Made by a program: the position numbers and the translations under genes. The notes below the pieces were generated by a model. That model did no database searches, was not told where the DNA came from, and saw only the letters and a program-made list of their open reading frames with translations. Below are positions 9,233-17,326 of a stretch of 64,000 bases of DNA, in pieces. The stretch's first letter is position 1. The number at the start of each line of letters is the position of its first letter. Source of the DNA: Edaphobacillus lindanitolerans (GTDB lineage: Bacteria > Bacillota > Bacilli > Bacillales_A > Planococcaceae); the NCBI RefSeq assembly GCF_900156305.1, contig NZ_FTPL01000002.1, positions 496,001 through 560,000 of the forward strand. Reading direction: 5' to 3'.

Positions 9233-10110
9233 CATGCCTCATTGAATTCATTCGGTTTTTCCGATCGGCTGCTCCCGAACACCGGAAGCATCAGCAGATC
9301 GGCCACGATCGGCAGATGGTCGGATACGGATGTATCGATTACATCCGCACCGGTGACCGTCTGAGCCAGGTCCGTGAATATGTAATCGATTTTTGAATAA
9401 GGCCCGGTCCGGATTCCGCTTTTCTCTTCATAGGAACGGGAAGGAAATGTAGGCGGACAGCCCGCCCCGGCTTTGCGGAACACTTCATTGAACCGCTCAC
9501 CCATTGCCACAATGCCCGAGTGATCCGGATCCGCATTGAAATCCCCTGTGACGACCGTCGGGAACAGAGACCGGTCCGTGAGTTTCATGAGCCGGCCGAT
9601 CCCCGCGCGGAGTGCGCTGTCACTGAGACTCATATGGGTGGTGAAGAAATTCAGGTAGGTATTGCCTAAATCGATGAATGCTTCCAGTATCCCTCTCGGC
9701 TCCGGGTCTTCAACCTGCAGGCCCGCATCGGAAAGCGGATGGTTCACTGCGTATTTGATCGGGTAGCGGCTCAGGACCGCATTCCCATATTTACCATGCG
9801 GCATTCCCGGATATGCGGGGGCTTCAACCAGATTCGCTCCGAATCCGAAGTGCATGCCGAGCATGTCCGCAAGGCGTGCCGCCTGGTCTTCAAATCCGCT
9901 CCGTTCGGAAAAGTGGCTGTCCACTTCCTGCAGGCCGATGATGTCGGCACCAGAAGCACGGATCACTTCGGCCGTCCTTGTCAGATCCACATGCCCGTCC
10001 ATGCCCATGCCGTGGGCCATGTTAAACGACATCACCCGTACAGTGTCTGGTCTGTTTCTGTCTTCCCTGTAGTGTTGCCGGATCGGATTCCCTGCTGGGT
10101 CGCCATTCAT
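9232..10110 (-). CDS. Endonuclease/exonuclease/phosphatase family hydrolase
   Basis: The protein has 292 residues, starting at the ATG at 10110 behind AAGGAGAG. The EEP fold motifs are visible: RVMSFNMAHG (Asn), LQEVD (metal-binding Glu), TGDFNADP and SDHLPIVADL (catalytic Asp-His). Relatives include sphingomyelinase-like, nuclease and phosphatase enzymes. No signal peptide is evident, so a cytosolic role is likely. The substrate is unknown. It is monocistronic with its own terminator. Confidence 0.87.
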   Translation of the reverse strand: MNGDPAGNPIRQHYREDRNRPDTVRVMSFNMAHGMGMDGHVDLTRTAEVIRASGADIIGLQEVDSHFSERSGFEDQAARLADMLGMHFGFGANLVEAPAYPGMPHGKYGNAVLSRYPIKYAVNHPLSDAGLQVEDPEPRGILEAFIDLGNTYLNFFTTHMSLSDSALRAGIGRLMKLTDRSLFPTVVTGDFNADPDHSGIVAMGERFNEVFRKAGAGCPPTFPSRSYEEKSGIRTGPYSKIDYIFTDLAQTVTGADVIDTSVSDHLPIVADLLMLPVFGSSRSEKPNEFNEA

Positions 10111-10322
10111 CTCATTCTCTCCTTTTGGGGTGGTGCACATTTTTAATCTCACCCTGACTATAGCCATATAACATTTAGAGAGTTTAAACCTGCCGTTAAT
10201 GATTGTAAAGATGACGAGTCTGCTTTCACCATTTCGTCAACCTTCCTCATTATTCTGAACCGAATACCGCTCTCTTATGTGGTGAATACTGTGCCCATCC
10301 CAAAAAGAAAAGGAGAAATGAA

Positions 10323-10622
10323 ATGAAATCCGATCTTTTGCCGCAAGCCGTTTTCCTGTTGCTGCTGTCGTTTGCGGATGCATTTTTCACGTGGATTGGT
10401 GTGAAAGACGGTTTGATCGAGGAGGCAAATCCGCTGATGGATCATCTGCTGGGCTTCTCCGCAACAGCTTTCTTTCTCGTCAAGCTGGCATTGCCCTTAT
10501 TGCTGATCGTCCTCGTTCCCAGGCTCAATGGTTCCTTGATCTTCCGTGTCTCGCTTCTTGTCGCGGTGATTTCCTACACATCCGTCTTCCTATTACATGC
10601 TGCGTGGATATCGATGATGTGA
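10323..10622 (+). CDS. Small four-helix membrane protein (DUF5658-like)
   Basis: The protein has 99 residues, with three or four hydrophobic helices covering nearly the whole length. A D-x-F-T-W-x-G...E-x-N-P-L-M motif (ADAFFTWIGV, EEANPLMDHL) is characteristic of the uncharacterised DUF5658 membrane family. AAAAGGAGAAATGAA gives a good ribosome site. It converges with helD with only one base between the stop codons and no terminator between them. Confidence 0.78.
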   Translation: MKSDLLPQAVFLLLLSFADAFFTWIGVKDGLIEEANPLMDHLLGFSATAFFLVKLALPLLLIVLVPRLNGSLIFRVSLLVAVISYTSVFLLHAAWISMM

Positions 10623-10623
10623 T

Positions 10624-12852
10624 TCATTGTCCCAAAAAATGTGGTGAAATTCCGACCAGGTGCAGCTCATGCATCGGGCGGGTCATGGCAACATACAACA
10701 GTTTGCGGTCGATCTCCCGGTCGCTGAACGGAAACTCAAATGCCGCGACGATGACCGCATCGAATTCCAGTCCCTTTGCCAGATGTCCGGGCACGACAAG
10801 CAGGCAGTCCTGCTCCGGCTCCGACTGTTCATCAAGAAGCCGGACGTCAGGCTGTTCGCGCAGCAGTGCCCGGTGCATCGCCTTCGCTTCTTTTGCCGTC
10901 TTTGTAATGAGGGCGACGGAACGGAGCCCCCTTTTCCGTATGCCGTCCGCAATGTCGAGGATCTGTCCGGGGTTGAACGATGCAGCTTCATAAAAGGAAG
11001 GCTTCGGTCCGTGGCGTACGACCGGCTCGACAAGCGGCAGGTCCGGGTCCATTTCCTGAAGCACCAGATTCGCCGTTTCCATGATCTCCACTGTGGTGCG
11101 GTAGCTTTTCTGCAGTGTGCGGAAAGCCGCTCGCGGGAACAGTTCAAGCACCGGCTCCCATCCGGTAACGGAGCGGTAGGAATGGATGCCCTGCGCGAGG
11201 TCCCCGACGATCGTGAACATGTCCGTGCCGTTCCCTTCCTTGAGTGCGGCGAACTGGAACGCACTGTAATCCTGCGCCTCGTCGATGAACACCGCCCGCA
11301 TCTTCCACTGCTCCTCCACCCCGTTCAGTCTTGAATGCAGGTAATAGAGGGCGGCCAGGTCTTCGACTTCCCACCGTTCCTTTTCATGTGCTGCCAGGAA
11401 GCGCCCGCGCTCCTGTCCATCCCAGTCGCGGGCCACCTGCTCCATGAGTTCCGGATCGGTCAGCCATGTCCGGTAACGGGTTTTCACGCTGAATTTCTTG
11501 AAGCGGCGCATGTATGCGGCGACCGTCTTTTTGCCTTCCGCCCGGATTGCCGGAATCCGGGCATCCCGTTCGTCGATGAGCTTGGTCGTCTTTTTCCGGC
11601 GCCGGTCGTCATCTCGGATCCCGAACAGTGCTTTGTCGAGTGCCTGCTCATAGCGCTTGGTGAGCGTGCTCAGGATCTCCTTCAGCTTCCGGTCCACTTC
11701 GGTCTTCAGGATCCCCCGGATGCGGTCCAGCCGTTTCTGCAGGGGCAAATAGGAAAAGTCCTTCATGAACAGCCGCTGCAGACGTTCCTTCCGGATGATC
11801 CGGAACTTCTCGATATATACATCTTCAAAGAGTTCGGCTGTCTCCCGTTCCATCATCTTCACATAGCGGTCCATCAAGTCCCGGTACTCGAGCGAACCTT
11901 TCATACGGGCAATCCCGATCGCTGTGTCGCTCCCTTCCCGGTTTTCCGCAAGCATCGCCAGCTTCTCATCAGGATCCGCCAGCTTGAGCTTCAGGCCGGT
12001 CGCACTGAGAACATAATCTGCAAAGGTCGTCTGCTTGATCCGGCCGACGCCGAGTTCGGGGAGAACGTCGGCGATGTATCCGATGAACAGGCGGCTCGGA
12101 GCCAGGATCATAAGCTTGTCCGCCGGGAAATCAGCCCCGAGCGTATAGAGGAAGTACGAGATCCGGTGAAGCGCAATCGTCGTCTTTCCGCTCCCCGCGG
12201 CCCCCTGGACGACGATCGGCCGCTTTAAGTTGGCCCGGATGATCTCATTCTGTTCGCTTTGGATCGTCGAGACAATCTCCGTCAGACGGACATCCGCCTT
12301 CCCGGCAAGCGCTTCCTGCAACAGCTCGTCGGTCGTCGTCAGATCGACATCCCGGATATCCTCGAGTTCCCCCTGTTCGATCTTGTACTGCCGCTTGGCG
12401 TATAGATGGCCGGCATTCTCCTCACCGTTCACATCGTAGGTGACCTCTCCGAGGCGGCCGTCGTAATAGACGTTGGCGACCGGAGAACGCCAGTCGACGA
12501 TGATCGGCTCCTGCGTTTCCCTGTGGAACAGCGAGGTCTTTCCGATATAGAGCAGTTCCGCCGGTTCCCCGTCTTTTTTGAAATGGATGCGGGCAAAATA
12601 CGGGCTTTGCCGGATCGCTTCCAGTCCTTCCCTCTGGGTCGACGCCATCTCAAAGAACCGCGCATTCGTCAGGATGTTGATGTAGCTTTGACTCGAATCC
12701 AGATGTTCCACATCCCCGATTGACTGGCGGATGTTCTCCCTGGAAATTTCGGCTTCCCGCTCTGTTTCACCGAGAAGCTTCTCCATGTATTCCTTCGTGT
12801 AGGCCAGTCGCTCCGATTCCACCCCGTAATCCGGATGATCCTTCGCTGACAC
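10624..12852 (-). CDS. helD: RNA polymerase recycling motor HelD
   Basis: The protein has 742 residues, starting at GTG 12852 behind AGGGGGAATTGGC. A coiled-coil N-terminal arm (residues about 1-110) precedes a superfamily 1 helicase core with Walker A GAAGSGKTT near residue 216 and the later motifs FIDEAQDY and LQKSYRTT. The C-terminal motif VAMTRPMHELHLVG completes the UvrD-like fold. HelD binds stalled or post-termination RNA polymerase, pries it off nucleic acid using ATP and recycles it. Its length and arm match the Bacillus type rather than true DNA helicases. Confidence 0.93.
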   Translation of the reverse strand: MSAKDHPDYGVESERLAYTKEYMEKLLGETEREAEISRENIRQSIGDVEHLDSSQSYINILTNARFFEMASTQREGLEAIRQSPYFARIHFKKDGEPAELLYIGKTSLFHRETQEPIIVDWRSPVANVYYDGRLGEVTYDVNGEENAGHLYAKRQYKIEQGELEDIRDVDLTTTDELLQEALAGKADVRLTEIVSTIQSEQNEIIRANLKRPIVVQGAAGSGKTTIALHRISYFLYTLGADFPADKLMILAPSRLFIGYIADVLPELGVGRIKQTTFADYVLSATGLKLKLADPDEKLAMLAENREGSDTAIGIARMKGSLEYRDLMDRYVKMMERETAELFEDVYIEKFRIIRKERLQRLFMKDFSYLPLQKRLDRIRGILKTEVDRKLKEILSTLTKRYEQALDKALFGIRDDDRRRKKTTKLIDERDARIPAIRAEGKKTVAAYMRRFKKFSVKTRYRTWLTDPELMEQVARDWDGQERGRFLAAHEKERWEVEDLAALYYLHSRLNGVEEQWKMRAVFIDEAQDYSAFQFAALKEGNGTDMFTIVGDLAQGIHSYRSVTGWEPVLELFPRAAFRTLQKSYRTTVEIMETANLVLQEMDPDLPLVEPVVRHGPKPSFYEAASFNPGQILDIADGIRKRGLRSVALITKTAKEAKAMHRALLREQPDVRLLDEQSEPEQDCLLVVPGHLAKGLEFDAVIVAAFEFPFSDREIDRKLLYVAMTRPMHELHLVGISPHFLGQ

Positions 12853-12977
12853 GCCAATTCCCCCTCTCCCCTGCCTGTTGTCCAGTTAAGCAGATAAGCA
12901 TTTTACCACTCCATGCCGCCTCATTCAAACTGGAAAACGGAGGAGCAGGCGGACCCTCCGGATGGGGATCCGCCTGC

Positions 12978-13277
12978 TTACTCAACCCGTCTGTATCGGT
13001 GTCCGTTTCCGTCTCTTTCCATCAGCCGATAATCGATCATAAACCGCCGGATTGTGGCGAAATCCGGATAGGCCTCCTTGATCGTCTCATTCACTTCGCT
13101 CTCCGTATACTCGCGTCCTGTTTCAAAACGGGCCGCCAAGTGACACGCGACGATCCACTTTTTCTTCTCTTTTGCAGGAAACACATCCAGCGGCCCATCC
13201 GGTCCCGACTTGAACAGGTTACGGACCGTGGTTTCCCGCTCTTTTTCCGTAATTTCGAATCTCATGGCTGCTTCCAT
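12978..13277 (-). CDS. DUF2087 domain protein
   Basis: The protein has 99 residues. The region IVACHLAARFETGREYTESEVNETIKEAYPDF...IRRFMIDYRLMERDGNG matches the small DUF2087 winged-helix-like domain, often found in regulators and single-domain proteins; its function is unknown. The start is uncertain. The ATG at 13277 has GAGGGGG only one base away, while the ATG at 13265 has GGAAG at better spacing and gives 95 residues. It is monocistronic, downstream of a tandem repeat array. Confidence 0.75.
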   Translation of the reverse strand: MEAAMRFEITEKERETTVRNLFKSGPDGPLDVFPAKEKKKWIVACHLAARFETGREYTESEVNETIKEAYPDFATIRRFMIDYRLMERDGNGHRYRRVE

Positions 13278-13354
13278 TCCCCCTCAGCTGTTTGGATGCA
13301 ATCTTCTGTCTTTGATTATTTCAAATCCGGGCCGGCCAATCAACCGCCTGTCCG

Positions 13355-13831
13355 TAATTCATAGCGGCCCTCCATAATTTACAACGCCAGTCCTAAATCC
13401 ATAACAGCTCGCCTTAATTCACAACACCGTTCCTTAATTCAGAACAGCCCTCTATAATTCACAACGGTCCTTAATACACAATGGCCCTCCATAATTCACA
13501 ACGGCCATCCTTAATTCATAAAGCCCTTTCATAATTCATAACAGCGATCCTTAATTCACAACGGCCCTCTATAATTCACAACGGCGATCCTTAATTCATA
13601 ACGGCCCTCCATAATTCACGACACCGTTCCTTAATTCATAACGGCCCTCCATAATTCACAACACCGTTCCTTAATTCAGAACAGCCCTCTATAATTCACA
13701 ACGGCGATCCTTAATTCATAAAGCCCCTTCATAATTCACAACACCGTTCCTTAATTCATAACGGCCCTCCATAATTCACAACGCCGATCCTTAATTCTGA
13801 ACGGCCCTCTATAATTCACAACAGTGCCCCT
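13355..13831. repeat. Intergenic tandem array, about 24 units of 20 bp
   Basis: The core unit reads TAATTCAYAACNNCNNTCCT or a CCCTCYA-ended variant. Starts fall at 13355, 13375 and then nearly every 20 bp to 13812. The first units are degenerate and one is shortened by 3 bp. Two alternating unit types occur, ending in GTTCCT/GATCCT or in CCCTCCA/CCCTCTA. The array fills the space between a DUF2087 gene and the terminator of the ba3 oxidase operon. No reading frame runs through it and it has no CRISPR-like spacer pattern. Confidence 0.92.
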
Positions 13832-13851
13832 TACTCCATTCTCCGCACCAA

Positions 13852-13893
13852 TGAAAAAAAGCAAGGCACCGGGCTCTCCCGGCTGCCTTGCTT
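13852..13893 (-). terminator. Terminator of the ba3 oxidase operon
   Basis: On the minus strand AAGCAAGGCAGCCGGG pairs with CCCGGTGCCTTGCTT and is followed by a long T run. Confidence 0.88.
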
Positions 13894-13917
13894 CTTGATC
13901 TGGGAAGATAGAGCGGT

Positions 13918-14001
13918 TTACGGCTTTTCCGATCCCACTTCCATCGCAATCACCATGACGACGATCATCACGATCATGAACGCCAAGATCATCAGGAACA
14001 T
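13918..14001 (-). CDS. 27-residue single-helix membrane peptide ending the ba3 oxidase operon
   Basis: An ATG at 14001, with AAGGAG 9 nt upstream, opens a 27-codon frame. It encodes an almost wholly hydrophobic helix rich in Met, Val and Ile (MFLMILAFMIVMIVV...) followed by the polar tail EVGSEKP. It begins 13 bp after the subunit I stop and lies before the operon terminator. It is not homologous to the upstream subunit IIa. It may be an extra small oxidase subunit or assembly peptide. The call rests on ribosome site, position and amphipathic design only. Confidence 0.55.
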   Translation of the reverse strand: MFLMILAFMIVMIVVMVIAMEVGSEKP

Positions 14002-14014
14002 TCCGTTCAACTCC

Positions 14015-15667
14015 TTACCAGTTGATAAACCCTTTGGATCCGGGAGGGGCATCTTGAATGAGATGGGTGATCGGGATCGCATAGGCGATGATGATCAGCG
14101 CAATGGCGATGCCGATCCAGATCCACCAGTTTTCCAGCCATTTCGGCGTGGCCGATGTGTCGCTTTCGGCGAGCGGGAATTCTGCGTACATGTCCTGGCC
14201 CGCCGAACGCGGTTCCAGGAACCAGAGTCTCAAAACAATGACGATCAACAACATGGCCGAGAAGAACAGGATGGTGCCGCCGATTGCGATCGTCGCCGTG
14301 TTGGAGAAGAATCCGTCAAACCAGCCGAGAACGGTCGGGTTGTCGTTGTAGTGCGAATACTGGGTCCGCCGCGGGGCTCCGAGCAGGCCGAGGACGTGCT
14401 GGGCAGTGGACATGAGCAGCATGCCGATTGACCAGGAAGCGATCTGGACGAATGCCAGCTTCTTTGTGGTCCCCGTAAGCGTCCGGCCGGTCAGGTACGG
14501 GATGAGCCAGAAGGTGATGCCCATGAAGGTCATGGCGACCGGTGCTCCGACCGTGATGTGGAAGTGCCCGACCACCCAGAGCGTGTTGTGGATGAATTCG
14601 TTCAGCTGGAAGCTGGCATTGATGATCCCGCCGGCTCCGCCTGGGATGAAGAACAGCATCGCGATGAACAGCGAAGTGAACCGGATGTCTTTCCACGGGA
14701 GCTTGCCCACCCATCCGAACAGCCCTTTCGCGCCTTTCTGCCGGCCGGATGTTTCAAACACGGCGAACAGCGAAAACGCCGTCATGAGCGTCGGGATGAC
14801 CACCATGAACGTGAGTGTGACCTGAAGGAACTTCCAGAAGTCGGTCACGCCCGGTTCGCCGAGCTGGTGGTGGAACCCGACCGGGATCGAAAACAGGATG
14901 AACAGCAGGAACGACAGCCGCGCGAGGGAATCGCTGAAGACTTTCGTCCCGACGAGTTTCGGGATTACGAGGTACCAGGCCATATACGCCGGCAGCAGCC
15001 AGAAATAAACGAGCGGGTGGCCGAAGTACCAGAACAGGGAGCGGCTCAGTTCGACGTTGATCGTGTCCACGAACCCGAACGCCCACGGGATATACTGGAA
15101 CAGGACGGCGCCTACGACGCCGAGGCAGCTGATGATCCAGAGCGCAAATGTCGCCATGGTCATGTAGGCGAACAGCGGGCTCAGGACGCCTTTGTTTTTG
15201 CGGCGCCACTGCACGTAGTGGCCGATGAGCGCAAAGCTCATGACCCAAGTGCCGACGATAAGAAGGGCAAGGGCCACATAGAACCAGCCGCTCGCCTTCA
15301 GCGGCGCGTAGAATGTATACAGCACGCTTGCGCGGCCGGAGATGATTTCAACTGTGGCCCATGTGGTTCCGATCAATGTGATGAAAAATCCGACCCAGGA
15401 CCAGAGACGGACTTTCGGCCCGAAACTGCCGAGAGACTTGCTCATGCCCGTGATCAAAAAACCATAGATGAAGAACGTCGTATAAATGAGTGCAAGGAGC
15501 ACGCCGTGGGCGGTCAGGACCTGGTAGTAGTCAAGCCACGCCGGCAGTTCAAGCCGGTCGTTGCGCATGAACACCTGGATGAGCCCGCAGAATGTCCCGA
15601 TCAGGAAGGCGACATAGGCCACCGCAATATTGGATAAAGCCAGTTTTCGTTCAGAGTTTCCGATCAT
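14015..15667 (-). CDS. ba3-type cytochrome c oxidase subunit I (CbaA-like)
   Basis: The protein has 550 residues with about 13 membrane helices. Haem and copper ligands are visible: an early His in VLTAHGVLLALIYT, FWYFGHPLVYFWLLP (CuB His and cross-linked Tyr region), FHHQLGEPG, and WVVGHFHITVG for the haem ligands. The sequence belongs to the B-type (ba3) haem-copper oxidases, which reduce O2 with high affinity and pump protons at lower stoichiometry than the aa3 type. Its ATG overlaps the subunit II stop (ATGA), indicating translational coupling. An Fnr box lies upstream of the operon. Confidence 0.93.
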   Translation of the reverse strand: MIGNSERKLALSNIAVAYVAFLIGTFCGLIQVFMRNDRLELPAWLDYYQVLTAHGVLLALIYTTFFIYGFLITGMSKSLGSFGPKVRLWSWVGFFITLIGTTWATVEIISGRASVLYTFYAPLKASGWFYVALALLIVGTWVMSFALIGHYVQWRRKNKGVLSPLFAYMTMATFALWIISCLGVVGAVLFQYIPWAFGFVDTINVELSRSLFWYFGHPLVYFWLLPAYMAWYLVIPKLVGTKVFSDSLARLSFLLFILFSIPVGFHHQLGEPGVTDFWKFLQVTLTFMVVIPTLMTAFSLFAVFETSGRQKGAKGLFGWVGKLPWKDIRFTSLFIAMLFFIPGGAGGIINASFQLNEFIHNTLWVVGHFHITVGAPVAMTFMGITFWLIPYLTGRTLTGTTKKLAFVQIASWSIGMLLMSTAQHVLGLLGAPRRTQYSHYNDNPTVLGWFDGFFSNTATIAIGGTILFFSAMLLIVIVLRLWFLEPRSAGQDMYAEFPLAESDTSATPKWLENWWIWIGIAIALIIIAYAIPITHLIQDAPPGSKGFINW

Positions 15668-16137
15668 TCCTCAAACACCTCGATTTCCGTGTACATGAAA
15701 TGGTGGCCGGTTCCGCAGTATTCATTGCAGAGGGTCAGGTACGTCCCGGGCTTGTCGAACGTGTAGCTTTTATGGCTGATCCGCCCAGGCACGACCATCA
15801 TGTTCACTTTGGTGTTCGGAATGGTGAAGCTGTGGACCACATCCTTGCTTGTCACGGTGAAGATGATTTCTTTTCCTGCCGGCACTTTGATCTCGGACGG
15901 CTCATAACCGTAGGTCATCGCCTTGATGACGACTTCGTATGTGTTGTCATCGATCTGATGGACCCCCGGATCGTCGAACGGCGCAGTGACGTCGACTTTC
16001 TCCGGATCGATCGTGTCCTGGCCGCCGGCCGGTGTCTGTCCCTGTGCAAATGCGGTGAATCCGACAATGCCGAGAAAGACGGTAAGTGTAAGAATTCCGA
16101 ATGCCAGCCAGATTTTTTCGAACTTATGCAGATGCAT
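15664..16137 (-). CDS. ba3-type cytochrome c oxidase subunit II (CbaB-like)
   Basis: The protein has 157 residues. The ATG at 16137 with AAGGAGAGG upstream is preferred over the in-frame extension. One N-terminal transmembrane anchor (about residues 8-32) precedes a cupredoxin domain outside the membrane. The CuA site is intact: DVVHSF for the first His and CNEYCGTGHHFM for both Cys, the second His and Met. It receives electrons from cytochrome c and passes them to haem b in subunit I. It lies 17 bp downstream of subunit IIa and overlaps subunit I. Confidence 0.93.
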   Translation of the reverse strand: MHLHKFEKIWLAFGILTLTVFLGIVGFTAFAQGQTPAGGQDTIDPEKVDVTAPFDDPGVHQIDDNTYEVVIKAMTYGYEPSEIKVPAGKEIIFTVTSKDVVHSFTIPNTKVNMMVVPGRISHKSYTFDKPGTYLTLCNEYCGTGHHFMYTEIEVFEE

Positions 16138-16154
16138 GGTCTTCCTCTCCTTTC

Positions 16155-16277
16155 TTAGAGCACGACGTACATGCCGTAGATCAGTGCCCACATTGCGATG
16201 ATGACGACCCCGACGATAAACACGCTGATCAATGTTCCCCTCAGATCGGCATCATGCGGGTTATTGCTTTTTTTCAT
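16155..16277 (-). CDS. Cytochrome c oxidase subunit IIa (CbaD-like)
   Basis: This 40-residue protein has GGAGGG 6 nt before its ATG. It comprises a short polar N-terminus (MKKSNNPHDADLRGTL) and one transmembrane helix (SVFIVGVVIIAMWALIYGMY). The small single-helix subunit IIa is a hallmark of ba3 oxidases such as that of Thermus, where it completes the first helix missing from subunit II. It is the first gene of the operon. Confidence 0.85.
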   Translation of the reverse strand: MKKSNNPHDADLRGTLISVFIVGVVIIAMWALIYGMYVVL

Positions 16278-16309
16278 CGCCAACCCTCCGTCCTCTTTTC
16301 TATGCCTTT

Positions 16310-16315
16310 ATCTTA
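16310..16315 (-). promoter_or_regulatory. -10 element of the ba3 oxidase operon
   Basis: TAAGAT on the minus strand, predicting transcription from about 16303. No good -35 hexamer is present, as expected for an activator-dependent promoter. Confidence 0.55.
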
Positions 16316-16336
16316 ATTTCACCCGGTCCCCGGGAA

Positions 16337-16352
16337 TGTGACTTTTGTCACA
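16337..16352 (-). promoter_or_regulatory. Fnr/Crp-type binding site upstream of the ba3 operon
   Basis: A perfect palindrome TGTGA-N6-TCACA. Its centre is 41.5 bp from the predicted transcription start of the ba3 operon, the class II activator position. The Fnr-like regulator gene lies immediately upstream. Confidence 0.85.
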
Positions 16353-16391
16353 CCATATACAAGAATTTCTCAGGATCTGTTGAAAAATGGA

Positions 16392-16419
16392 CAAAAAAAC
16401 AGACCGCCTGTTGGCGGTC
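16392..16419 (-). terminator. Terminator of the fnr-like gene
   Basis: On the minus strand GACCGCC-AACA-GGCGGTC is followed by TGTTTTTTT. Confidence 0.85.
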
Positions 16420-16423
16420 CGGT

Positions 16424-17173
16424 TCACTCGATATTGCATATGTCTGCCGGACAGTTTTCGCAGTGGATCTCATTGCGCAGATAAGGCATGTCGAGCAGGA
16501 CGATTTTCCCATTTTCCATTCCGATCTTTTTTTCTTTTTTCAGAGCGGCCAGCATGCGGTTGGCGACTTCCCGTGCCATGCCGCAGTAATTGGCGAGTTC
16601 CTGGTTCGTCAGCTCAATATCGAGCAGGACGCTCCCGTCCTCACGCCGGATGCCGTAGCTGTTCGACATTCTGATCAGCGTGGAATAAAGTGCGCCCTTT
16701 TTGCCGTGCAGGATCAGGTCCCGGAATTTGGACTGGGTCCGCTGATGCAGTACGCCCATCCAGCGCATGTAGGCGACGGCCAGATCCGAATTCAGATACA
16801 GCGCTTCCTCGAGCGCCTCTTTCGCGATCACGGCGACTTTTGTATCTTCGGTCGCCTTCGCCTCCACTGTGTATAGGCACGGTGAGCAGTACGGCATGAC
16901 TTCTCCGATGAAGTCTCCCGGTCCGCACAGCCGGAATGTCAGCTCCCGGCCGTCCGGCGTCACTTTGCCGACCCTGATTTTCCCGTCGGCGACATAATAC
17001 AGCTGTTCCGCCGGTTCACCTTCCCGGAAAAGGTATTCTCCCTTTCCGATGTGCCGGCGGCCGCTGCTCGCCTTCAACAGCCCGGTCAGTCCCGTTTCAG
17101 CATGGCGATTCTGTTCCGTCTCGAACCCCTCCCAAACACCTTCAGGCCCGCTTGTATGCCCGCCGCTCCGCAT
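16424..17173 (-). CDS. fnr: Fnr-type Crp-family oxygen/redox regulator
   Basis: A cyclic-nucleotide-binding-like beta barrel (YLFREGEPAEQLYYVADG...) and dimer helix precede a winged helix with the recognition segment LTNQELANYCGMAREVANRML. The C-terminus carries CENCPADIC, matching the C-terminal cysteines that hold the [4Fe-4S] cluster in B. subtilis Fnr, so it is an oxygen-sensing Bacillus-type Fnr. The start is unresolved. The ATG at 17173 gives 249 residues (B. subtilis has about 238) but overlaps the zinc-ribbon frame and lacks a ribosome site; TTG at 17077 gives 217. A GGGAGGGG at 17126-17133 has no in-frame start nearby. It likely activates the neighbouring ba3 operon. Confidence 0.88.
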   Translation of the reverse strand: MRSGGHTSGPEGVWEGFETEQNRHAETGLTGLLKASSGRRHIGKGEYLFREGEPAEQLYYVADGKIRVGKVTPDGRELTFRLCGPGDFIGEVMPYCSPCLYTVEAKATEDTKVAVIAKEALEEALYLNSDLAVAYMRWMGVLHQRTQSKFRDLILHGKKGALYSTLIRMSNSYGIRREDGSVLLDIELTNQELANYCGMAREVANRMLAALKKEKKIGMENGKIVLLDMPYLRNEIHCENCPADICNIE

Positions 17174-17297
17174 ATTCCGAACAGGCCGGACAGACGAGTA
17201 CGGACTTGCCTCCAACATTCCGGTAAGGCCGCAGCATACCGGTCTTCCGGTGACAGATGCTGCATTTCTTCTTGAACAACCCAAACAGTTTTGCCAC
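17142..17297 (-). CDS. Small zinc-ribbon protein (51 residues)
   Basis: A GTG at 17297 (or GTG 17303) opens a frame with two CxxC pairs, KCSICHRKTG and LVCPACSEY, and a basic C-terminus (AERRAYKRA). The spacing of about 25 residues between pairs is typical of a treble-clef or zinc-ribbon fold. AAAGG lies 4-10 nt before the starts. The frame overlaps the 5' end of the fnr frame. The cysteine pattern makes this frame the real one over most of 17142-17297. The family is not recognised. Confidence 0.65.
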   Translation of the reverse strand: MAKLFGLFKKKCSICHRKTGMLRPYRNVGGKSVLVCPACSEYAERRAYKRA

Positions 17298-17326
17298 AAT
17301 CACTCAACCTTTCAACCAACCCGTCT

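Noticed and set aside
13355..13831. CRISPR array
   Set aside because: The unit is only 20 bp, repeats directly without unique spacers of constant length, and no cas genes are in the window.
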